Shown: positions 17,341 through 25,961, counted from the stretch's first letter. The stretch: 64,000 bases of DNA from an uncultured Clostridia bacterium (GCA_947628615.1 CANRAO010000002.1:115156-179155), one strand, 5' to 3'. The notes: a model not told the origin generated them from the sequence alone. Translations and numbers: made by a program.

Positions 17341-18471
17341 TTATCCCTTTAGTTTCAATGCAAAATCAGTCATTGCTTCTGATATTTTTATCTGCTGAGG
17401 ACAAACTGCCTCACAGCTTCTGCAGCCTATACAGGCGGTCGGATGCTTTTCTTCTGATATTGCCATCAGTGCCATAGGTGCAATAAACCCGCCTCCGGTA
17501 AAGCTATGCTCGTTATATAACTCCAAAAGAGTCGGAATATCCAAACCCTTCGGACAATGGCTGACACAGTAATGACAAGCAGTACAGGGAAGAACTCCGT
17601 TTAGCGCATTATCTGCAATCTTCAGCAATGTTTCCATTTCTTCTTTTGACAATGGTTTTTCTGTTTCAAAGGTTTTTATGTTTTCCTGAAGCTGCTCATA
17701 ATTCGACATTCCCGAAAGTATCATAGTCACACCGGGAATACTTTGCAAAAATCTAAATGCCCATGCAGGTATTTCTTCATCAGGACGAAGTTCCTTTAAT
17801 TTTTCTTCCTCCGCTGTAGGTAATTTTGCCAGTCTGCCGCCGCGGAGCGGCTCCATTACCCATATTGGAATTTGATGCTTATTTAACAAATCAACTTTAT
17901 CTTTTGCATTTTGAAATGTCCAGTCAATATAGTTTATCTGAAGCTGACAAAATTCCATATGCTCGCCGTATTTATCCAAAAAGCGTTTGATTACATCAAG
18001 ACTTCCGTGTGCAGAAAAACCGAGATGACGAATACGACCGTTTTTCTTTTGCTCAATCAAATATTCAAAAATACCGTATTTTTCATCCAGATAAGCATCA
18101 ATATTCATCTCACATACGTTATGGAATAAATAAAAGTCAAAATAATCTACACAACACTTTTTTAGCTGTTTTTCGAATATCTCTTCAACCTTCGGCATAT
18201 TTGAAAGGTCATATCCCGGAAATTTTGATGCTAGGTAATAACTATTGCGAGGATAATTTTTCAAAACCTTACCCATAACAGTTTCTGAATTGCCGCTATG
18301 ATAACCCCATGCAGTATCATAATAGTTAATGCCATGCTCCATAGCATATGCAACCATTTCTGCTGTTTTTTCTTCGTCAATCCTTGCATCGTCGTAATCA
18401 ATAACCGGCAGACGCATAGAACCCAATCCAAGCGCTGATAATTCTAAATTCTGAAATTTCTTTGTAATCAT
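17341..18471 (-). CDS. Aldo/keto reductase with C-terminal 4Fe-4S ferredoxin domain
   Basis: The 376-residue product combines an aldo/keto reductase barrel with a dicluster ferredoxin-like tail. The barrel has the Asp-Tyr pair in NYYDTAWGYHSG and His in DFYLFHNVCE. The tail carries CTACHYCVSHCPKG (about residues 290-305) and CIGCRSCEAVCPQ (about 348-360). This architecture is frequent in anaerobes and suggests electron transfer from ferredoxin or flavodoxin rather than only NAD(P)H; the substrate is unknown. AAGGAG precedes the ATG at 18471. The exported flavodoxin gene lies 107 bases upstream on the same strand. Confidence 0.92.
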   Translation of the reverse strand: MITKKFQNLELSALGLGSMRLPVIDYDDARIDEEKTAEMVAYAMEHGINYYDTAWGYHSGNSETVMGKVLKNYPRNSYYLASKFPGYDLSNMPKVEEIFEKQLKKCCVDYFDFYLFHNVCEMNIDAYLDEKYGIFEYLIEQKKNGRIRHLGFSAHGSLDVIKRFLDKYGEHMEFCQLQINYIDWTFQNAKDKVDLLNKHQIPIWVMEPLRGGRLAKLPTAEEEKLKELRPDEEIPAWAFRFLQSIPGVTMILSGMSNYEQLQENIKTFETEKPLSKEEMETLLKIADNALNGVLPCTACHYCVSHCPKGLDIPTLLELYNEHSFTGGGFIAPMALMAISEEKHPTACIGCRSCEAVCPQQIKISEAMTDFALKLKG

Positions 18472-18579
18472 TTTATCTACTCCTTCATTAATTTAAAATA
18501 TTTATTTAATGCTGTACTCTAATAGAAGCACTATTTTTTCACTTTACATTCCTTTAGCATAATTAAAATGCCCGTTCAA

Positions 18580-19161
18580 TTATTTTATAACCTTATTCTT
18601 TTTCAGCCATTTTCGAAGTTTCTTATTACTAACATCATTTGCTGTTAATCCTGATTTTACTTTTGATTTCTTACATACTTTTCTGATTCCTTTTACACTT
18701 TTGCTGATCTCGGTGCCGCCGCTTGTACAAAATGGAATAATTGTTTTACCCGACAAATTATATGTTTCCAAGAAAGAATATACAGCCATCGGAGCATCGC
18801 CCCACCAAATTGGATAACCAATCAAAATTATATCGTATTTCTTGATTGACTTGACTTTGTTTTTTATAGCTGGTCTTGCTTTTGATTCCTGCTCAGACTG
18901 TGCAACATTCAGCATCTGATCATAATCTGATGGATATTTATTTTTTTCTTTGATTCTGAACATAGTTCCTCCAGTTATTTTTCTTATTCTCTTAGCGACT
19001 TTTTTTGTTGTTCCAGTATGGGAAAAATACACTACTAAGACTTTATTTTTGTTCGCATATGTTGCTGATTTCACTGTGTTATCAGAATACCCCACAATTG
19101 ATCCTGAAAACAATAGTGCACAAACAAAAAATACGATGATTCTTTTTAATATGTTTTTCAT
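18580..19161 (-). CDS. Secreted or membrane-anchored flavodoxin-like protein
   Basis: The 193-residue product starts with a strong signal or anchor segment (MKNILKRIIVFFVCALLFSG). It continues as a flavodoxin domain: YFSHTGTTKKVAKRI is the FMN phosphate loop, and GYPIWWGDAPMAVYSFLE with PFCTSGGTEIS is the conserved core. Such proteins sit outside the membrane and probably carry electrons there. The open frame extends to a TTG at 19179, but GGAAAGG nine bases before the ATG at 19161 favours the shorter form. A promoter is visible at 19206-19234, with a decayed LysR regulator gene divergent beyond it. Confidence 0.88.
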   Translation of the reverse strand: MKNILKRIIVFFVCALLFSGSIVGYSDNTVKSATYANKNKVLVVYFSHTGTTKKVAKRIRKITGGTMFRIKEKNKYPSDYDQMLNVAQSEQESKARPAIKNKVKSIKKYDIILIGYPIWWGDAPMAVYSFLETYNLSGKTIIPFCTSGGTEISKSVKGIRKVCKKSKVKSGLTANDVSNKKLRKWLKKNKVIK

Positions 19162-19205
19162 AAACCTCAGCCTTTCCAATTTAAAATTAATATTTGTATA
19201 ATTTT

Positions 19206-19234
19206 AGTCTATCAGTTAATCTTACAAATGTCAA
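19206..19234 (-). promoter_or_regulatory. Promoter of the flavodoxin / aldo-keto reductase unit
   Basis: On the minus strand TTGACA (19229-19234) and TAGACT (19206-19211) are 17 bases apart, leaving about a 40-base leader before the ATG at 19161. Confidence 0.65.
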
Positions 19235-19318
19235 ATACATATATTAAATGCCTTCCCATACCTGAAAGGTTTAGCAAAAAAAATTATAGTATATTTATTA
19301 TCATACAGGAGAAACACC

Positions 19319-19540
19319 TTGTATATTCGTTTACTTGAATATTTTTGCGGTAGCAAGAGAAGGAAGTATAACAAAGGCGGCAGAATCTTTACATATGATG
19401 CAGCCGCCTTTATCTAGACAATTAAAAGAATCAGAAAGTGAACTTGGAAAATAACTTCTGATTAGTGGAAATCACAAAGTAATACAGAAGAGGGAATGAT
19501 TCTCCATACACGTGCAGAAGAAATGTTAGAGCTAATCATA
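19319..19540 (+). pseudogene. Remnant of a LysR-type transcriptional regulator (DNA-binding domain only)
   Basis: AGGAG precedes a TTG at 19319 whose frame reads YIRLLEYF. A frameshift follows, and the next frame reads AVAREGSITKAAESLHMMQ and then PPLSRQLKESESELGK before a TAA. After a further frame change it reads EEGMILHTRAEEMLELI. Together these are the complete LysR winged-helix N-terminus in the right order, broken by at least two frameshifts and stop codons; the whole ligand-binding domain is missing. It points away from the flavodoxin gene, the usual arrangement for a LysR regulator and its target. Confidence 0.8.
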
Positions 19541-19826
19541 ACCCCCACTGAAGTAATGGTTTGCAAAAGCTCTAAAAGGGGTTATTGGCTTGTCCCCGTA
19601 AGGTGCACTGAAAAGTACCATAGCATTGACTTGCCCTGCAACCCATAAACGAATATCTCTCGGCTGAAAAATATTTGAGTAAAATATAAAGTTTCTTTTT
19701 CACTTTATTTGTTTTTAAGAATAAAGCTAAAAACAGAAACTACGCGATAATCTTATGTGCTTTTGCTAAATCATTTTTTATCGACCACCGGTAGAATCGG
19801 AAGTTTTATCATGCTATAGCGTCCAA
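19541..19826. other. Non-coding stretch with hairpin-forming segment and unassigned open frames
   Basis: No convincing gene. At 19575-19610 the plus strand can fold GGGG/CCCC and then GGT-GC-ACT-GAAA-AGT-ACC with a GAAA tetraloop. On the minus strand two frames are open for about 45-58 codons (one reads VNAMVLFSAPYGDKPITPF), but neither has a ribosome site. It could be a decayed gene, a repeat or an RNA element. Confidence 0.3.
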
Positions 19827-19866
19827 GTCAAAAACCGCTCAAGCATCTCTGCCTGAACGGTTTTTT
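19827..19866 (-). terminator. Terminator of the cellulase gene
   Basis: The minus strand folds AAACCGTTCAGGCA / TGCTTGAGCGGTTT (with G-U pairs) around GAGA and ends in a T run. It lies directly after the cellulase stop at 19872. Confidence 0.75.
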
Positions 19867-19871
19867 CAATT

Positions 19872-21695
19872 CTATTTTATTTTTATTGCATTTACCTTAA
19901 ACCATTTGCTATGTTTCTTAATTAGTTTTCCGGTTACATCTTTATATGTGGTATATGCCCTTATCCGTACATAGTATGTCTTATTCTTCTTTATTTTATT
20001 GCTCTTAATAGTAAGCTTTTTCTTTGTTGTATACTTATCATATATAGGTTTCTTAAACCTCTTATTGGCGGATACCTGCACTTCATATCCCTTAGCATTT
20101 TTAACCTTTTTCCAGCTTACTATTATCTTTTTGCCATTTGTCTTTGCAGTCAGCTTTTTAATTTTTGCCTGATTCATTTTCTTTTTCGCTGATGACCTGT
20201 CTTTAGCAACCTGTGCTAAGCTCCTGCCTGAAGTAACCTTAGCCGCAGCAGGAGATTTATTTGTATGCGGAGTAGTTCTGGCAGTTGTAGATTCAACATT
20301 CGGCTGTTTAGATGTATCATTCGACTTTGATGAATCAGATTCAGATTGAGATTGAGATTGAGATTGATCTGATGGTGAAATTGATGTTTCTGATGAAGAC
20401 TCTGTCTGTTCTGAAGATGTCTGAGACGATTCAGATGATGATTCAGATATATCGTCTGTCAAATCTACAACGGGTTCTATCGGAGGTACAGGTCTCTTAA
20501 AAGTTCCGTCTTTAAGCTCATCAGCCAGAGTTTGTATAGCAGTTTTATCAGCAGCTGAACCTATTTCATATTTAGTTCTTACATAAAAGCTACTTGTACC
20601 CGGTGTATCCCATAAAACAGGAATAAAACCGTAGCTTTCAAGTAATCTCAGAATATATTCCATAGCTTGGGTCGTATCAGTTATAACAGCGCCTGACGGA
20701 ATTTTACCTTTATACGATGTGGATGTTGTTGTTTCTCCCAGAAAAACAGGATAGCCCTGATCAAAAAATGCCTTCTTCAATAGTTCGCACTGACTTTTGC
20801 TGTACTCTTGCCATTCACTGGTTCCGATTTTGCCTGAACCATTCCAATACATTGCATTGTCAACATAGTGTACCGACACCATTAGTCTGCCTTCAGCAGT
20901 ATCTGTTGGCATTTTGAATTTAGAATTTGTCGTCATATCTATATTAGTCCAGTAACCGGAAGCAATAAGCATTCTAGTTTTATTATTTCCGCCGGTAGCT
21001 CTTACAGCGTCAACGAAGGTCTGATTTAAGCTGTTCACATAATCATACATTTCAGATGAACCTTCAGAAAGACCGTCGCCCGGTCTTGATCCGCCTACAT
21101 ATTCGTTGTACCCCTCAAAAATCAAATAATCAGAATAATCTTTATAATATTCAGCAATTTGTGTCCACAATCTATCCATTATTTCCAAAACATTGCTTTT
21201 GCTAAAATTAGTTATTATAAACTCATCATAATGGTGTATATTTATTACGGCATAAAGACCTGCATTACGGCAATAGTCTATAATTTCCCTGACTCTTTTC
21301 AAATACGCTGTGGAAATAGTAAAGGTATCGTTATTCTCCATCATATTTCCCCAATATACAGGAATTCTTACGGTTTTAAAGCCTGCGTCTCTCATTCCGT
21401 CGATAATCTTCTGAGTAGTCGGAAAAGCTCCCCAACAGGTTTCATAATCCTGCGCTTGATTCTTTCCTATCTTCTGTGCGCCTGTATATTGCTTGTTTGA
21501 GTCCTCATAGTAAGCCTCCATAGTGTTCCCAAGATTAAGCCCAAGACCCATATCATAAGCAATCTGATATGCAGTCAGCTTATCACGCATTACACCGTTG
21601 TCAGCCGCCGAGCCGACCATAAAGCCCTGAATAGATACAGATGCAATCAGTGTGCAAGACGCCAATAACCACGCCAATAATTTTTTTGTTCTCAT
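19872..21695 (-). CDS. Secreted glycoside hydrolase family 5 endoglucanase (cellulase)
   Basis: From the ATG at 21695 the product has 607 residues. A signal peptide (MRTKKLLAWLLASCTLIASV) leads to a GH5 catalytic domain (about residues 30-365) with GLNLGNTMEAY, FKTVRIPVYWG and NIHHYDE. The acid/base Glu is in FEGYNEYVGG and the nucleophile Glu in PVFLGETTTS. A Ser/Gln/Glu-rich linker (about 385-450) and a basic C-terminal fibronectin III-like domain (KNAKGYEVQVSANKRF) follow. No dockerin is seen, so it is not built like a cohesin-bound cellulosome subunit. It should cleave beta-1,4-glucans outside the cell. The frame opens at 21842, but that codon overlaps the promoter, so the 21695 start with AAAGGG upstream is chosen. 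Confidence 0.93.
   Translation of the reverse strand: MRTKKLLAWLLASCTLIASVSIQGFMVGSAADNGVMRDKLTAYQIAYDMGLGLNLGNTMEAYYEDSNKQYTGAQKIGKNQAQDYETCWGAFPTTQKIIDGMRDAGFKTVRIPVYWGNMMENNDTFTISTAYLKRVREIIDYCRNAGLYAVINIHHYDEFIITNFSKSNVLEIMDRLWTQIAEYYKDYSDYLIFEGYNEYVGGSRPGDGLSEGSSEMYDYVNSLNQTFVDAVRATGGNNKTRMLIASGYWTNIDMTTNSKFKMPTDTAEGRLMVSVHYVDNAMYWNGSGKIGTSEWQEYSKSQCELLKKAFFDQGYPVFLGETTTSTSYKGKIPSGAVITDTTQAMEYILRLLESYGFIPVLWDTPGTSSFYVRTKYEIGSAADKTAIQTLADELKDGTFKRPVPPIEPVVDLTDDISESSSESSQTSSEQTESSSETSISPSDQSQSQSQSESDSSKSNDTSKQPNVESTTARTTPHTNKSPAAAKVTSGRSLAQVAKDRSSAKKKMNQAKIKKLTAKTNGKKIIVSWKKVKNAKGYEVQVSANKRFKKPIYDKYTTKKKLTIKSNKIKKNKTYYVRIRAYTTYKDVTGKLIKKHSKWFKVNAIKIK
20344..20367. repeat. Hexanucleotide tandem repeat in the cellulase linker
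   Basis: Four in-frame copies of GATTGA (plus strand) encode Ser-Gln repeats of the linker. Copy-number change would lengthen or shorten the linker without a frameshift. Confidence 0.75.
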
Positions 21696-21810
21696 TCTAA
21701 ATATCCCTTTCTTAATAAATTCACAACAAATTTTAATCAGTAATCTGCTTTTAACTAAATAACAACAAATTCTGACAAAACTTCTAATAAATTTATGTTT
21801 TCGCAATATC

Positions 21811-21839
21811 ATATTATCACAGAAAGAAAAGTTTGTCAA
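21811..21839 (-). promoter_or_regulatory. Promoter of the cellulase gene
   Basis: On the minus strand TTGACA (21834-21839) and TAATAT (21811-21816) are 17 bases apart, giving about a 110-base leader to the ATG at 21695. It rules out translation from the upstream in-frame ATG at 21842. Confidence 0.75.
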
Positions 21840-21953
21840 CATTAATAAAATTTTTTATATTTAATTTTATTTTTTGTTATTTATGAATATTCAGTTACAT
21901 TTTACAGAAATTGAAAACGCCCCAAAAATCGGGGCGCTGTAAAATTTTTAATT

Positions 21954-23750
21954 TTAAGCATAATACTGAGCCTGAGCCTTCCACATTTTTGAATATATTC
22001 CGTTCTTATTATTCACAAGCTCATCGTGCGTTCCGTATTCGGCAATATTGCTTCCTGAAAATACCGCTATCCTGTCACAGAATCTACAGCTTGAAAGTCT
22101 GTGAGAAATATATATTGCCGTTTTGTTCCGAACAAAACCGTTGAACTGCCTGTATATTTCATACTCGGCAACAGGGTCAAGTGCCGCTGTAGGCTCATCT
22201 AAAATAACTATTGGAGAATCTTTATACAATGCTCTTGCAATGCTCATTTTTTGCTGTTCGCCGCCGGACGGCTCAATGCCTTCTTTATCAAACTGTCTGA
22301 AAATCGAAGTGTCAATACCCTTATCTAAAGAGGCTATCTTATCTCCGAGCCCGACCTTTTCACAAAGATTCTGTACCCTTTCATCATCAGGATTCTCACT
22401 TATGGAAATATTCTCTTTAATGGAAAACGCAAACAGCTTGAAATCCTGAAACACGACCGAGAAAAGGTGCGAATACTCGTCAAAATCATAGCTGTTTATG
22501 TTCTTGCCGTCTATGAGTATCTCTCCCTTGTCTACCTTGTACAATCGGCAAAGCAGTTTTATAAAGGTAGTCTTTCCTGCTCCGTTCAAACCAACAATAG
22601 ACAGCTTTTCACCGCTGTTTATCTTAATGTTAACACCCTGAAGAATATACTTATCAGTTCTAGGATATTTAAACCAGACATCTTTAAATTCAATAGTGTG
22701 TTTTCCGTTTTCGTCTATTGGATCGCTGCCGAATGCAGAATCGGTTTTAATACCCATAAAATCGACATAGTTATACAAATATGTAGAAACCATAAACAGA
22801 TTTTGCAAAGAGGCAATTGTTGACATCATACCGTCTGTAAACTGTCTTGCCGCAGTAGCATACATAGTGAAATTACCTATCGTGATTAGCTTTTTTATAG
22901 CCATTAAACCTAAAATCCCGTACATTCCAACACTGTTTACAGTATTAATGATAGAAGAAATCCCAGTCAGACCTGCTATTTTGTTGTTACCCACTCTTAT
23001 TACGTTGACGAATTCATCTGCGACTTCGTTACAGTTATTTATAAGCATATCCGACGCATCATAAAGCCTTATGTCCTTGCCATATTTAAAATCATAAGAC
23101 TGCCAAAAGTTGTAGTTGAGCTTTCTGTCGAGAATTGCTGTATCTTCATTTTGCTTTCTCACAATGCTTTTTGATTTATTTGTAATCAGAAAATTAAGAA
23201 CCAGAACAGTTATTGAAATCAAAATAACCCACACAGAACCTGTGAACAGCACTGCTCCTGTAGAAATAATAGAAAGAATGCCTGAGATCATATTTGTAAA
23301 TTGGGTCATAAATCCGTCTACTCCGCCATACCAGTTCAGACCGTTCTGAGCCTTTGATGCCAAGTCGAGTATCTTAGGGTCTTCTGTCAGGTCGAAATCC
23401 ATCTCCGCACATTTCTGCTTGTGCTGCATTTCAAAATACCTTGTGAACTCATCGACCTTTTTCTGATATGTCTGAGTACAAAATGAGTCTATCACCATAA
23501 CCAAAATGTATGCTATTACAAATACCAGAGTTATAATTACCATACGCTTTATATTTCTGCCCGACTGGAATTCATCAATAAGCAGCTTTGGTAAAAACAC
23601 TATAAATAACGGATATACAGATCTCATAACAGCAGCTATTAGATTAAATACTATGTAGCTTTTAAATTTTCTAAATATAATACTGTAAAAATATTTTAGA
23701 GTTATAAAGCTCTTTTTTAAATCGCTTATCTTTACTTTTTTCTTACTCAC
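21954..23750 (-). CDS. ABC transporter half-molecule, permease plus ATPase (exporter type), second gene
   Basis: The 598-residue product has an N-terminal six-helix exporter membrane domain (about residues 30-330) and a C-terminal ATPase. The ATPase has Walker A VGLNGAGKTTFIKLL, signature PSGGEQQKMSIAR and Walker B PIVILDEPTAALD. The longest frame starts at 23828 inside the upstream gene; the GTG at 23750 has GAGGTGG upstream and overlaps the upstream stop (GTGAGTAA), so coupled translation is likely. It probably forms a heterodimer with the preceding gene product. The cargo is unknown; lipid, peptide or drug export all fit the type. Confidence 0.88.
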   Translation of the reverse strand: MSKKKVKISDLKKSFITLKYFYSIIFRKFKSYIVFNLIAAVMRSVYPLFIVFLPKLLIDEFQSGRNIKRMVIITLVFVIAYILVMVIDSFCTQTYQKKVDEFTRYFEMQHKQKCAEMDFDLTEDPKILDLASKAQNGLNWYGGVDGFMTQFTNMISGILSIISTGAVLFTGSVWVILISITVLVLNFLITNKSKSIVRKQNEDTAILDRKLNYNFWQSYDFKYGKDIRLYDASDMLINNCNEVADEFVNVIRVGNNKIAGLTGISSIINTVNSVGMYGILGLMAIKKLITIGNFTMYATAARQFTDGMMSTIASLQNLFMVSTYLYNYVDFMGIKTDSAFGSDPIDENGKHTIEFKDVWFKYPRTDKYILQGVNIKINSGEKLSIVGLNGAGKTTFIKLLCRLYKVDKGEILIDGKNINSYDFDEYSHLFSVVFQDFKLFAFSIKENISISENPDDERVQNLCEKVGLGDKIASLDKGIDTSIFRQFDKEGIEPSGGEQQKMSIARALYKDSPIVILDEPTAALDPVAEYEIYRQFNGFVRNKTAIYISHRLSSCRFCDRIAVFSGSNIAEYGTHDELVNNKNGIYSKMWKAQAQYYA

Positions 23751-25608
23751 TGAAAGCCACCTCGCTTTCATAAGCCTCCATTTCTTTTTTCTTCTGCTCA
23801 TCCTTATAATACTGAGCCTGAACCTCAAACAGATGTGCGTAAGCCCCTCCGCTTTTTAAAAGAGATTCGTGAGTGCCATACTCAATAAGACTGCCGTTTT
23901 CAAACATAGCAATATTATCGCAAAACCTTGTAGACGAAAGTCTGTGAGAAATATAAACAGCCGTCTTTCCCTTGATTATCTCGTCAAACGACTGATAAAG
24001 CTCATACTCAGCCAGCGGATCAAGAGCAGCAGTTGGCTCATCTAAAAGAACTATAGGAGCGTCTTTGTAAAGCGCCTTTGCAAGCGACAGCTTTTGCTTT
24101 TCTCCGCCTGATAAATCTATACCCTCATCGTAAATTACCTTAGTCATCTGAGTTTTAAGACCGTCCTTCATTGACCTCAGCTTATCTCTAAGTCCCGAAG
24201 CATTTAAAACTCTGACTGCTTTATCACTCTCCACTCTCTTATCTGGCCGCATTGCGATGTTCTCACCCAGATTAAGAGCAAACATCTCGACATTCTGAAA
24301 TACAGGGCTGAATATCTTAAAATAATCCAAACGGTCATACTCTCTTACATCAACTCCGTTTAAAAGGATCTGCCCCTCTGTTACATCGTATATTCTGCAC
24401 AGAAGCTTTATAAATGTTGACTTACCTGCACCGTTCAACCCCACTATCGCAAGCGTTTTACCGGGCGTCAGCTTTAAACTCAGATTTTTAAGTGCATACT
24501 TTTCCTTGCCGTAATACTTAAATGACACATTTTTAAATTCAATCTCATAGCTGTCTGCCTTTGGAACAGGCTTTGTATTTTCCGAAACGTCATTTGTTGA
24601 ATCATCGTCTACAAAGTCACGAAAATCGTCTATTTCCATAGAACGCTGTTTCATTTCAGAATACATAACAAAAGTAGTTCTCAAAAATCTTGTATAATTA
24701 TCCATAGTCGTTGAATATAATACAAAGTTTCCAAGCTCAAGATTTCCGTTTAAAAGCATAAAAATCAAATACCCGTATTGGAAAAGCAATTCTGCAAAGG
24801 TTACCACATAGTTTTTCATTTCCCATTTAAGCCACCTGTTTTTATGACCTATAAACAACTTATGTGCCTGATTATTTACCGAGGTATGCTTCGCCTTAAG
24901 AAAAGAACGCATATTGTAAATTCTTATATCCTTTGCGAATGAAAAGTCGCTTTGAACCTGACCCAGATACCTTAGTTTACGGTTAAAAGGTGCCATATTA
25001 TCCCAGCAAAGTCTTTTGTCCTCTTTCTTAGTTCTAACATTCATATATGCCTTTAAAAGACCAGTAGCCGTAAACACAAGAAGTAACATCGGATTAAGCG
25101 TACATATGATTACCGCAGAAACAATAATATTTACCGCATACTGCATAAAGAATTTGGAATTGTTTAAAAAGCCTGCCGAGCCTCCCCAGTCTGCAGCTTT
25201 TTTTGCCTTTTCAGCTTTGTCGAGAATTTCAGGTCTTTCAAGATGTTCATATCTCATTGTCATAAATTTTTGGTTGTATCTTGTTACAAATTTAAAAGTA
25301 ATGAAATGAGCTCTCGGCCACCATAAATAATCAATTCCCTCAGCACCGAAATTTGTAACCGCACTTATCGCTCCCGCTATTATCAGAGTTACAATAAGCG
25401 AACTGACAGAAACTCCTGCCATAACATCATCAATAATAAACTTTGACGTAAAGTTCCAAATATAATTCAATGATACACATGACACTATCCACAAAATCGT
25501 CAAGATAAGCATTGATTTTTTATACTTCCATACATATTTGTAAACATATATGAAGTTAGAAAAAATTGAGTGCTCTTTTACTGATTTATTTTTGTCTTTT
25601 TTATCCAT
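23743..25608 (-). CDS. ABC transporter half-molecule, permease plus ATPase (exporter type), first gene
   Basis: The 621-residue product starts at the ATG at 25608 with GGAGG nearby; the frame extends to 25650 without a ribosome site. The N-terminus is Lys-rich, then come about six membrane helices (for example KKSMLILTILWIVSCVSL). The ATPase has Walker A VGLNGAGKSTFIKLL, signature LSGGEKQKLSLAK and Walker B PIVLLDEPTAALD, and the family's YISHRLSSTRFCD. It overlaps the partner gene by eight bases, so the two are surely co-translated as a heterodimeric exporter. The leader carries two mini-ORFs and an early terminator, suggesting conditional expression. Confidence 0.92.
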   Translation of the reverse strand: MDKKDKNKSVKEHSIFSNFIYVYKYVWKYKKSMLILTILWIVSCVSLNYIWNFTSKFIIDDVMAGVSVSSLIVTLIIAGAISAVTNFGAEGIDYLWWPRAHFITFKFVTRYNQKFMTMRYEHLERPEILDKAEKAKKAADWGGSAGFLNNSKFFMQYAVNIIVSAVIICTLNPMLLLVFTATGLLKAYMNVRTKKEDKRLCWDNMAPFNRKLRYLGQVQSDFSFAKDIRIYNMRSFLKAKHTSVNNQAHKLFIGHKNRWLKWEMKNYVVTFAELLFQYGYLIFMLLNGNLELGNFVLYSTTMDNYTRFLRTTFVMYSEMKQRSMEIDDFRDFVDDDSTNDVSENTKPVPKADSYEIEFKNVSFKYYGKEKYALKNLSLKLTPGKTLAIVGLNGAGKSTFIKLLCRIYDVTEGQILLNGVDVREYDRLDYFKIFSPVFQNVEMFALNLGENIAMRPDKRVESDKAVRVLNASGLRDKLRSMKDGLKTQMTKVIYDEGIDLSGGEKQKLSLAKALYKDAPIVLLDEPTAALDPLAEYELYQSFDEIIKGKTAVYISHRLSSTRFCDNIAMFENGSLIEYGTHESLLKSGGAYAHLFEVQAQYYKDEQKKKEMEAYESEVAFSE

Positions 25609-25662
25609 AATACCTCCAATGTTTTGTCTTGTTTTTGATTGGTGTTTCATTTACTGTAAGTT

Positions 25663-25704
25663 TTAATACAGCTTCACCATGTTTCTTAAGAATTTAATTG
25701 TCAT
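25663..25704 (-). CDS. Mini-ORF of 13 residues (MTIKFLRNMVKLY) upstream of the ABC pair
   Basis: An ATG at 25704 has GGGAGG ten bases upstream and reads 13 codons to TAA, ending 54 bases before the ABC gene start. The peptide is cationic (two Lys, one Arg) and amphipathic. It could be a leader peptide that affects downstream translation, or a tiny secreted peptide. There is no support beyond the ribosome site and position. Confidence 0.35.
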   Translation of the reverse strand: MTIKFLRNMVKLY

Positions 25705-25760
25705 AATTAATCATCCTCCCTAGTTTTGCATTAATTCAATTAGTAATAAATGTAATTAAC

Positions 25761-25798
25761 AAAATAAAAACGCAGTACGCAAAACAACATACTACGCC
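25761..25798 (-). terminator. Early terminator (attenuator candidate) in the ABC operon leader
   Basis: On the minus strand CGTAGTATG pairs with CGTACTGCG (two G-U pairs) around TTGTTTTG and is followed by TTTTTATTTT. It lies about 130 bases after the upstream promoter and 150 bases before the first ABC gene. Confidence 0.7.
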
Positions 25799-25843
25799 TT
25801 ATATACACCAAAGAGATTTTTTGTGCATAACTAACAAGAGCTG

Positions 25844-25897
25844 TTAAATTAAGCCCCCCCCCCATTTACAATTAATGGAGTTAGTTGCCTTGCACAT
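25844..25897 (-). CDS. Mini-ORF of 17 residues (MCKATNSINCKWGGGLI) with a G10 tract
   Basis: An ATG at 25897 follows AAGGGATGTGAAACT and reads 17 codons to TAA. The last third is made by a run of ten G (25854-25863). One more G would shift the frame into about 52 codons and one fewer would end after 15. It is the first frame after the promoter at 25927-25955 and lies before the early terminator, so it may be a regulatory leader peptide or a small product in its own right. No known family is recognised. Confidence 0.35.
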   Translation of the reverse strand: MCKATNSINCKWGGGLI

Positions 25898-25926
25898 AGT
25901 TTCACATCCCTTAAAATATTAAGGCT

Positions 25927-25955
25927 ATAATATCACACATTGTATAATTTGTCAA
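25927..25955 (-). promoter_or_regulatory. Promoter of the ABC leader transcript
   Basis: On the minus strand TTGACA (25950-25955) and TATTAT (25927-25932) are 17 bases apart, immediately after the terminator of ispH-S1. Confidence 0.75.
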
Positions 25956-25961
25956 GTAACA

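Noticed and set aside
21696..21842. N-terminal extension of the cellulase to the first in-frame ATG
   Set aside because: The codon at 21842 overlaps the -35 region of the promoter, and a proper signal peptide begins at 21695.
23743..25608. Bacteriocin or lantibiotic export operon
   Set aside because: The ABC proteins lack an N-terminal C39 peptidase domain, and no modification enzyme is nearby. The mini-ORFs alone are not enough.
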